This document shows positions 25,618 to 35,500 of a DNA stretch of 48,949 bases, piece by piece. The translations under genes were made by a program, and so were the position numbers. Location: positions 1 to 48,949 of the forward strand of contig NZ_MWUJ01000020.1 of the NCBI RefSeq assembly GCF_002210225.1. Reading direction: 5' to 3'. Source of the stretch: Geofilum rhodophaeum (GTDB lineage Bacteria; Bacteroidota; Bacteroidia; Bacteroidales; Marinilabiliaceae). The notes beneath the pieces are model-generated. The model was not told the DNA's origin, did not search any database, and worked only from the letters and a program-made list of their open reading frames with translations. Each line of letters opens with the position of its first letter. Position 1 is the first letter of the stretch.

Positions 25618-26499
25618 ATGAAACTTTTTCTTGGCCCTGTCCAGCTGAACCTCTCTTTTGAAGCAGACATAGCTCCTCAACTGCTGCCCTCGGCGCATTT
25701 TACTGCGCCCCTACTGACACCCGTAAAAACCTTCAACTGCCATTATACGGCAAGCAGCATCGACTTACCGGCCGACTACCAATTACTTTTTGAAGGACAG
25801 GCCAGTGACCCCGACCAAATGCCCTACCGTTGGTCTGTTTGGGGAGCAGCGCCTCATTTGCTGGTACTAGTGGCCGACTTTCACCAGCCTGAAAACATCC
25901 GAAAAATCACCGCCTTTCTGGACCTGGAGAAGATGAGCATCCGGGTTCATTTCGAAAGGACCCAGCTCAACGAAGTTCTAAGCATTGACCCCCTCTTGCA
26001 ACCCCTGGGTTCTCTTTTACTGGTGTACTTTGCCCACCTGACAGGCGGCTTCCTCCTGCATGCGTCCGGAGTACGCGACGTGGACGGAAAAACCCGACTG
26101 TTTACTGCCGTCTCCGGAACCGGGAAATCAACCATGGCGAAATTATGGCAACAAAAGGGGGCTGAAATCATCAACGACGACCGGCTTTGGCTGCACAAAA
26201 TCGACAAACAATGGCATGCCTTAAGTACCCCCATGGTATGGTATGCCCAGCAGCCGATGACAGCACCCGTCGATCAAATATTTCTGCTGCGGCAGTCCCC
26301 CCACAATCTCATTACCCCGCTTCAAGGCATCAAAGCACAAATGCGGGTCATGAGCAACTGCATTCAGCATTTTCACAGCCGGGAAATAACCACCAGTCAC
26401 CTGAATCAGGTGCTCGACTTTACGCAAAACATCCCCATCTTTGATTGCGCCTTTAAACCAGACCCATCCATTGTAGAGGAAATTCGAACCCTGCTTTAG
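25618..26499 (+). CDS. HPr kinase-like (HprK-related) protein
   Basis: The 293-residue protein carries an HPr kinase C-terminal-type nucleotide-binding core in its second half. It has LLHASGV (His148), the P-loop SGTGKST at 166-172, and the acidic NDDR at 186-189 that follows in HprK enzymes. The N-terminal 120 residues are not recognised. Related stand-alone kinases occur in lasso-peptide and other RiPP clusters; one described type phosphorylates the precursor. Here it directly follows a PqqD-like protein and a small peptide, so the peptide is the likely substrate. A PTS role is unlikely because HPr and other PTS genes are absent. It ends one base before the long inverted repeat. Confidence 0.8.
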   Translation: MKLFLGPVQLNLSFEADIAPQLLPSAHFTAPLLTPVKTFNCHYTASSIDLPADYQLLFEGQASDPDQMPYRWSVWGAAPHLLVLVADFHQPENIRKITAFLDLEKMSIRVHFERTQLNEVLSIDPLLQPLGSLLLVYFAHLTGGFLLHASGVRDVDGKTRLFTAVSGTGKSTMAKLWQQKGAEIINDDRLWLHKIDKQWHALSTPMVWYAQQPMTAPVDQIFLLRQSPHNLITPLQGIKAQMRVMSNCIQHFHSREITTSHLNQVLDFTQNIPIFDCAFKPDPSIVEEIRTLL

Positions 26500-26500
26500 C

Positions 26501-26558
26501 AGAAAGCAAGTAATAAAAAAGACCGGTGAGAACCGGTCTTTTTTATTACTTGCTTTCT
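26501..26558. terminator. bidirectional terminator, perfect 27-bp inverted repeat
   Basis: The arms 26501-26527 and 26532-26558 are perfect inverted copies around a GAGA loop. The inner part (AAAAAAGACCGGT/ACCGGTCTTTTTT) is a classic terminator readable in both directions. The outer 14 bases (AGAAAGCAAGTAAT) extend it far beyond the usual length. It separates the rightward kinase gene from the leftward giant surface protein gene, which stops at 26569. Confidence 0.85.
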
Positions 26559-26568
26559 GACAATACCC

Positions 26569-29500
26569 TTACTCGAAGTTACCACTGGTCAGCACCCGTT
26601 CACTCTTTACTAGGTTGCCAAAACGGGCCCGAACTATATACACTCCACTTTCGTTGGGCAAAAGCACCAAGGTGCGACTGCTGTTGGCCGGAACTTCCTG
26701 CAACTTACTTCCAGCTACCGAATAGATCTCAATGACTCCAGGACCTTCAGCCACTAATTCCATATTCGCACTCACCAACACTTTGGTCCCCACACTCTTA
26801 ATCTGAATGGCGTTCCCGGCTTCAACTTCTCCGTCACCCACTAAATCTAACGAAGTAGTCACCTTATAGAAATAAAGCACAAAACGATCGTGAACATCAC
26901 CCTCTGCATCAGCCATATAAGAATAACTGTTTGTTCTGCTCACATCCAGCATAGCACCGGTAACCTTGTCCTCCAAATAAATGGCATGGTCGGCATGGTA
27001 ATACCTCAGGTCGAACTGCATGCTGACCTCCCCGGCCACCTGATTGCGCACACTTAAGGGCACTTCGTGGACGCTTTCGCTCAGCACGGGCAAACCATTA
27101 ATGGCCAAAGCCGTTGACCCCGAACGCGTATAAATTTCAGGAACCCGCTTCGAGTCATTAAAATACTTTTCAGAATCCCCGCGGTCCACTCCTTCGATGG
27201 CGCCTTCCGAGAAATAAAGCACAGCACCGTCTCTTGAGTAAGCATTTCGTGTTTCAATACGTATAACATCACCTTCCGAAGACGAACTACTTTTCAGCAT
27301 AGAGCCTTCGATACTGTGCGCACGGGCCTCCGGCTTAATGGTTACCGTTACATTATCGGTCAGAGTTTTAAGCCACACAGCCTGCATAGGAGGAATAAGA
27401 GACAACTCCTCCTCACTGGTAAAGGTGACCTCCGTATCGGGATACAAAGCCACCTTGGCGTTAGGCACCAAGACGTCCTTATTGTAGGTAATAAAGGCCA
27501 TCTCATCTCCAATTTTTCCACGATACCAAATGGTCCCATCCACGTTTGGTCTCTCCCAACCTGCATTGGCTTCCCAACTGATAAAGGTTGGGTAAGGATT
27601 GGCTACCAAATTGAATCCACGCTCAGGATAGGCCCTACTCACTGCCTCCTTATTCAATTCCCCGGTGTATTCAATCAAGCGGTCATCAGCTCCTTCCAGA
27701 AGCAAATTGGTTACCATTCCCTCCAAGGACCAAAGGGCCCTCGAAGCCAGGCCGGATTTAATGCCCCACCATTGTCTTTGACGATAAACATTAATGATGA
27801 TACCTTCCCCTCCTGCACTAAAATCAGAGAATATGCCATCCTTTATCGAACTCCCCAAATAAAACCACTGATTGGGCGGAGTCGTCAATCGAATCCTGTT
27901 GGTCCCTGCTCCACTTATGGAAGAATTATCCATTAAGGAAACCATACCATTGATGCCGTAGCGGTTGTTCAGCACCAATTCACCATCGTTATGGAAGTTA
28001 CCCAACAAATCGACCCTTGAACCACCCTCAAGCCACAAAGCAGCACCACTTTGAATGGTCAGATTACTCAAAGTTATTTCATCCTCCACAACAGGCTCGT
28101 GCACCATTTTTGAAGATATCACCAAATTACTGTTGCTTACCGGAACCTGACCGTCACACCAGTTCATCGGATTGTTCCAATCGGAATCAGCGATGCCGGT
28201 CCACATACCTGCAATATTTGCAGTTTGCATGGTCAGCGTTTCGCTTTCTCCCCAACAGCCATTTGCTGCCAAAGCCTGCACCGAGACCTCTGAACCATCC
28301 ACCAAAGCATTGGTGGTAAACACCGCTTGGTTACCATTATCAAAGGCGGTACCATCAACTACAAAAACATATTGGCTATAGCCGGGAGTGGCAGAGAAAC
28401 CAACTGCAGTTCCCACACAAAAGGCATTAGCTGCTGCATCGCTGCTCAAGGCCACATTTAAAGCAGGTAAGACATTTACAGTTCCGGCGGAAATATCCAT
28501 ACTGCAAGCCAGGTTAAAGGCCTCTACAACAACCTGGTAAGGCGCCTCACTTGCAAACAAAGCACCGGTGGGCAACAAAAGGTCATTGCCGTCTCCTCCT
28601 ATTGATGGCCCCATATAAGTTCCATCAGCTGTATTCTTGAGACGATACGATACACTCAGTTCTGAATTTTCAACACGAACAAAAGTGCTGCTGCCGTCAC
28701 AAACTTCCGCATCTTGAATTGCTACCGTACGAGCGTTTACAGCGGGACTAACTACTACATCCAGCGTTGTTTCTCCCTGTACACTGGTAGCCCCTACTCT
28801 TTCTTCCACTTTAACACTGCCATTGCCTGCTGCTCCCCAAAGGACAGTAACTGAATTGCCTCCACCGGCTACCGTTCTCCAATTGCCGGCCCCGCTTGTT
28901 TGAACAGTTCCTCCGGTAACGGTCCATTTGTACTCATTTCCAGTTATGGCCGCAGTACTATAAGTCACGGCAGTTCCCGCACAAATATTGGGCTCATCCG
29001 GGGCAATGTCTGGTACGGGAATATTGGTTACCTCAACTGTAAACACTGTGGTTACTTCACATCCAGTTGTCGCAGTTGTTTCGGTTAATTGCAATTGGTA
29101 GGTTCCTGTGCTGTTACCAAAAGTAATATTGGTTGCAGCGTTATTGGTGTTTGCTATGGTGCCGCCACTCGTCCCCACCCAGCTCCACACATAGGTATTA
29201 GCTCCATTCTGAGGAGTAGAATAACTGCGCACCTCATTACGGCCGACCAAAGCAGCCCCTGTGATAACCGGGACCGAGGTCTCTTGAACAAGCAGGTTCA
29301 CCGACCCGCCATTAGCGATTCCAACAGCGGATTGGTCGGACACCGAAACCAAGGCAACCGAATAACTCCCTGCCCCAGCCAAATCGTCACCCGTTAGCTG
29401 AATAACATAGTTGGGCGAAGTGATACCGGTCTGTGTAAAATTACGAGTTGAAGATGCACCAGTCACCCGATAACTCAAAGTCCATGGCGCCGAACCCGAC

Positions 29501-32500
29501 AATACAACGGGAATGGAAGCCACTGCCCCATTGTTACAGATTTCCACCGGAGTAAAATCACTGATGGTTGCTGTCACTCCACTTAAGCCCAGCGTAAACA
29601 CATAATCATTGGTCGTGACCCTAGTTGAAGTGGCCACCGTCTTAGCAGATGCATTCACAGTTTGTCCCCGCTCAGTCCATTTGCTGTCCCCACTATTGAA
29701 TTGCACCACGCGCAAGCTGTTGCGCAACAAGGCATCGGAAGTCACCCCGGGATAAGATTGCTCATCCCAACGCAGTTGAATGTTCGCACTTGCTCCGGTG
29801 GGACGAGATACCACCCAACGCTCATTGTTACTAACCGACGTAATGGGTGTATTAAGATGCTCCTCCTCCCTGGGAAGATCATTAGCATTAAGATACCTTA
29901 CTGTCCAATCTGCTGGTGAACTTCCCCCCTGCGTATTCAACACAGCCATCCGGCCATAGCGTCCTTCATTACCTACCTGAAAAGTAAAAGACTGACCTGT
30001 GAGCATTCGTTTGGTCATGGGGCCATCCACAAAAGAATTGACGTTGCCACCAGACACAGCATTATTAACTGTATTGGAAATATACACCACCTTATCAGCG
30101 TAACTGCGAATAATTCCACGAGAAAGATTCAAACGATTGCTTACAACAAAATTGGCACCAACAGCAGTTTCAGCCATATCCAACTCACCATTGTTATTCA
30201 TCGTTACATTGTAAAAACTCTCTGCTGTCTCAACTTTGAACTGCTGGGTACGATTGCCATCAAAAACCACAGTCCCACGTCCGGCCAGGAATCCGCCCAC
30301 TGAAGTATTTTCATTGATCCAGTCACCCCCAACATAAAGGGTTCTGTTGTTGTTGACATTACTTAAGACGGTACCGTTGCGAATAACCAGGTTGCCGTTG
30401 ATTTTCATATCATCGGCACTGATGTTCTTACGGCCTGAGCCGGAAAGCACTACATTCTGGAAGGGCTTGTAAATATTACCGGGTTTCAGCGGAAGATTGG
30501 CCTCATTATCCCCTTTGAACTCAATGGTAGAAGCAGCATTGTCAAAGAATTCATCGAATTTACCACCAGGTAGAATAAAGTTACCATCACTGGTTGAGCC
30601 TATCACCAATGTTCCGTCGCCCAAAAAGTGCCCCATATTGTGATAAAGTGTTGTTCCAATATCGAGGGTACCATTTAATTCCACTGAATAAGTGTAGGCA
30701 TTGTCAACGTTCAGCGTAACAAGGTGTCCTTCGGCAATTATAACAGGATTGCCATCAGGCCTTAGTCCACCGGCATCCCCACCAGGGGTAATCGCCCAAG
30801 TTGTCGGGTCATCCCAATCGCCATTTCCACGGCTGTACAAAACAGGTTTGGTTACGAAATTCGGCGCATAACCCGCTGTGTATTCACCGGTAATGTAATC
30901 CCCGGTAAAACTGATGGTGTTGTTGGCCGCATCAACGACCTCACCCAAATTATACCAGGTGTAATTCTCATAATCATAACGACCGCCAACATATTGTTCC
31001 TCATCGGCTCTTACATCATCCTGTTCATAGGTATAGCGATGACTTACCGTCAAGCCGCTGAAGCCTTCTGACTTCACACTCCAATAATAAGCCAGCTCAT
31101 TGTCATCGGTATCGTTAACCGCGGCATGCTTTTCATTGATGGTGCGCAAGGTGATTGAACCGGGTGCCCCATTTGCCAAAACCGTATATGCGGCTGGTGT
31201 GTACTTCCCTTGTACGCCTACAGGAAAGACGAACTCACCTGCTGCACCAGCTGCATAAAGCTTACGCACACCCTGGTCGGACAACACCCCGTTGAGCATC
31301 ACCATCTGCTTTCTGCCCGGAGTGCCTCCAACGACAGCATTCTCACCAAAAGTGAGCAAGTAATCATCGATGTACAACGAACCTGCCGTAAAATTCAAAT
31401 GGCCATTGATTCGGATATTGTTTACCACATTCGCTCCATTGCTGTTGTTCATCAAAATATTGCCAAAAACAGCATTGTTGCCTGAGATGGTCTGGGCCTG
31501 GGTTCCTTCTACAGAAATTCCTCCTGAAGAGGATGGACTCTCATGCCTGGCCACATTGTGAATGTTACGTACCACAGCAACAATGTTGCCTCCATCGTTG
31601 AAAACGCCCGAGTAAAGCGACAAGTTGTTGTTCACATAAAGTGAGGAGTTTTCGGCCAGAGACAGAATGGTTGCTCGAATTTCCAGATTGGCAAAGTTTG
31701 TTACGTTGGTGCCAAACCCTTGTATTTGCTGAGAACCCGTTCCAGTAAATCGTGTAGTCTGAGAAACAGCACCCGGACGGAAGCCTCCCTCATTGATTCC
31801 ACGGCTGGCCGAAATATTATTATTTACCAACCTGCCTTCAATGTTAACATCTAAGCCATTGGCCAGGAAAACAGAATTGCTGCTGATAAACAATTCGTTC
31901 TTGACTTGCAGGGGCAGCACAGCCAGTGATGCGCTTTGCCCTGAATTGGCACCCACTTGAAGGTTCCAGATGGGCGTCCCCAGCTGCAAATCAAAACTGT
32001 AACCAGCGGTATTATCCTCGGCTCCAAGTTGAATGGTTCCACCACTCACCTCATTGCTCGCGGGACGAAGATACAAATCACCAAAAGCAGAACCTGAGGC
32101 AGAAGGCCGTGCAAGAATGAGCCGACCTCCACTTACCTTAAACAAGCTGCCATTATTGGCCACCTCCAACAAACCGCGGGATGTCATGCGGTTACGACCG
32201 GCAATGATAAGCTCACCACCACTTTGAATGTAGTTGAGCGAACCGCTGGTGGTGGTGGCTGGACGACGAATCTGACCATTTACATACAAGGTACCACCCG
32301 ACACATACACCTCAGGTTTTCCGGCAGCAGCATATTCAATACTGTTGTTTCGATTTTGGGTAGCCTCACCAATTTCCATGCGACCACCCAAAACCTCTAA
32401 CCTACCTGCCAACAACAAATTGGCATTGTTGTTACCGTAAGCCACGCGCACAGTACCAGCATTCACCGAAAGTGCTGCGGTAGAAGGAACAGAAAAGCTG

Positions 32501-35500
32501 GTTGAGCCATCGGTAACCGTAACCACCAAACCTTCACCATCTACCCGGAAGGTTCCATTTAACAAGGTAAGGAAGGGATTGGTAACTCCTGTGGTGATAG
32601 CTGATTTGAGAGTAAGCACAGGTGTGGCATCTGAACCTTTATCTACCGTTAAGCTGTGAAAGTTAAAAATACTGCCTGAACCTTCAATCACAGCGTCCTG
32701 TTCCCCTTTAAAAATCGTAGCTGTATTCCTTGCCCCCCCAACCATATTAAAGGAGCCATTATTGATAAGACTCCCCTCAATTTCCAGGGTATTAGCAACA
32801 GTATTACCTCCACTCCTTACAGTAAAATTTGCCCCCGAATGAATAACAACATCGCCACTAACCAGAAAACGAGTTGCTCGGTCATTCCGGTAAACGAGAC
32901 TTCCTGATCCTATTTCAAGATTGCCACCAACACCATAAGTCCTTGATCCCCCTGTATTGGTTCTTACCTGGTTGGCCCCCTTAACCACCAGATTATCAGA
33001 AACAACAAAATCAATATTGGGAAGCGTAATATTTGCTCCGGAAGTATTTATTACTAGATTTCGGTAATGGGTTAAAGGCAATGAAGTACCATCCGAAACC
33101 GTAGGTAGCGTGTAAGCATTTCCTCCCGAAACATAATACTCCACGGTACCACCATTCTCCCCAAGGAATTCACCAAAATCACCTCTGGGGAAATAAGTTC
33201 TTGCAATCCGTAAAGTACCACTACCAGTAATCGTTTCTTCTGGTAAGGCGGCAAAATTATGCCCGTTGGTACGCACCAAATCCAAAGTTGCTCCATCAGA
33301 AATAAAGAGAGCACCTGCCTCTGCACCATTCGCTGTCATAGTAACTGTATGCTCTTCCCCTATTACGACAATCGTATTTGCCGCAGGAACAACTGAGCCA
33401 GCTTCACCCGAATGACTGTCTGTACTCCAAGTTCCGGGTTCATTCCAAGCTCCACTGATACGTGAATACAATACCGGGATTCCTTCAAAAGCAGAAGGCA
33501 ATCCCGCAGTATAATCACCATTGGCATTACTCTCCGCATTGAAAGTAATCACATTTGTAGCCTGGTTTACAAGGTTTACATCGTTTATGGTACGCCAGGC
33601 CGTTCCATAATTATAAACAGCAGGCAAATAATTGTTCTCATTGCCTGCTACAAAAGCATCTGCATAAGCATAAGTATGTACAACTGAGCTGGAAGGTATT
33701 CCTTCAAACCCTTGGCTTGTCGTCTTCCAGTAGGCCCCAAGGGCATTATTGGTTCCTTGAGCCAGGTGGTGCCGACCATGAACCGGACGAGAAGTAACTG
33801 TCCCCCAGGCAGAAGGCGCCTCACTATATTGAATACTGGCCGGCATATAGTAATGCGTTGCACCTACAGCAAAACCGAACGGAAAAAGAAAGCCATTGGA
33901 GTTGTTGAACTCCTTTTGAACGCCGCCATTGGACATCAAGCCACCAGTAACAATCATCTTGTTGTTATTGAAGGCCTGGGCAGTCCCTGTTGCTGCACTG
34001 TAAACATTGGCATCGGGCCCCAGCTTAAGCAAGTTATTGCCAATCGAAAAGCGGTGATTACTCACCAAACGTAAATCGCCATTAACGGCTATGGTTGCAT
34101 CCGTTGTAACCGAACCCCCATTTTTATTAACGGATAAATTGTTGAAAACACCATTACCATCTCCCGACAGAATTTGGTTTCCATTACCAGTGAGCTCAAT
34201 TCTTCCGGCGCCTGTTGCAGGTCGAAAATGCGTACCACTATTCTGAATATTTCCGGCAACCGTAAGAGTTCGGCCATTATCACGCAGTATGGTTTCTTTT
34301 CCAAGAGTCAAGGTCCCCCTTACTGCGAGAGAAGCCGCCCCATTCAAGGTCAAGTCTGACTTACCGGACAGTTCCATGTTGTTGAACCCGTTGGTCAGCG
34401 TGCCGTTATTGGTAAAACTCTGTGGGCCATTGCCATTAAAAATAGTTGTATTGGTTCCGGGAGAGTAGGTGGCATTTGCATTGATGATGAAATCTCCACC
34501 AACAACAACATTGGCATTAGCATTCCCCGATGTTAAAACAGCCCGATTGTTCAATGTCAGGTTGTTCTTTACCACCAAGGGCTGAACAGCTAACCCTGGA
34601 ATAGTTGAATTATTAGCATAGGCTCGTGGTTGGGCTGACCTATACGTTACATTTGAGTAGATATTCAAATCCCATAGCGGCGCTGTTGAGAGCATGTAAG
34701 CATCACGTCCATTTGGAACTGTAACATTAATTTCACCACCTGTAATACTAACATTATTGGGATTGGCTCCAATCAAGATACTAAAGTTTGAGCCAGAACC
34801 CCCGTTTAGGGGATTCGGCGAAAGGATGTTTATAACTCCCCCCGAAACATCCATTGTATTATCGGGATAAGGCAGGGTGAATGCTGCATAAACATTCATT
34901 CCGGTAAGGGCAGGTAAATTTGCTGCCCTAATGGTCAATTCACCACCAGACATATTAAACGCGCCCCTGTGTACACCTGCTTGATATGAAGTCCTTATAC
35001 ATTCTGTCGAGACTTCTCCGCCTTCGAGGGTAATCGAAGCCGTGGAACGACTTACAATACCTTGCTTACTGTTGTCGTTTAACACCGAAGTCCCAGATAC
35101 TTTCAAGGCACCGTAGAGCAACAAGGTAGTGCCATCTCCCGTTGTTCCGCTGCCATAAGTAACATTGGCACCATCTAACCACAACATGGCATCCTCATCA
35201 ACAGTGTAAGTTGTTCCTGTTGCCAAAGAAGGAATAACAATGTTTTGTCCCAGCCTTACAGTACCAGCCTGTAAACCTAAGGCATGCGGGTTATTGATAT
35301 TTGGAGCATTTGTTCCGGGCTCCAGATCATTTCGCCCAAACAATTTAAAATTATCAGGTGCTGCAGCATCAATATTAAGGACATAAGTCTGATCGACCCC
35401 TTTGTCGATTTCTATTCGGTAGAAATCACTTTGCCCGGCCAAATAAAGACTTTGATCGGCCATTGGGTTATTGAAAACAACATCAGCACGACCATTATTG

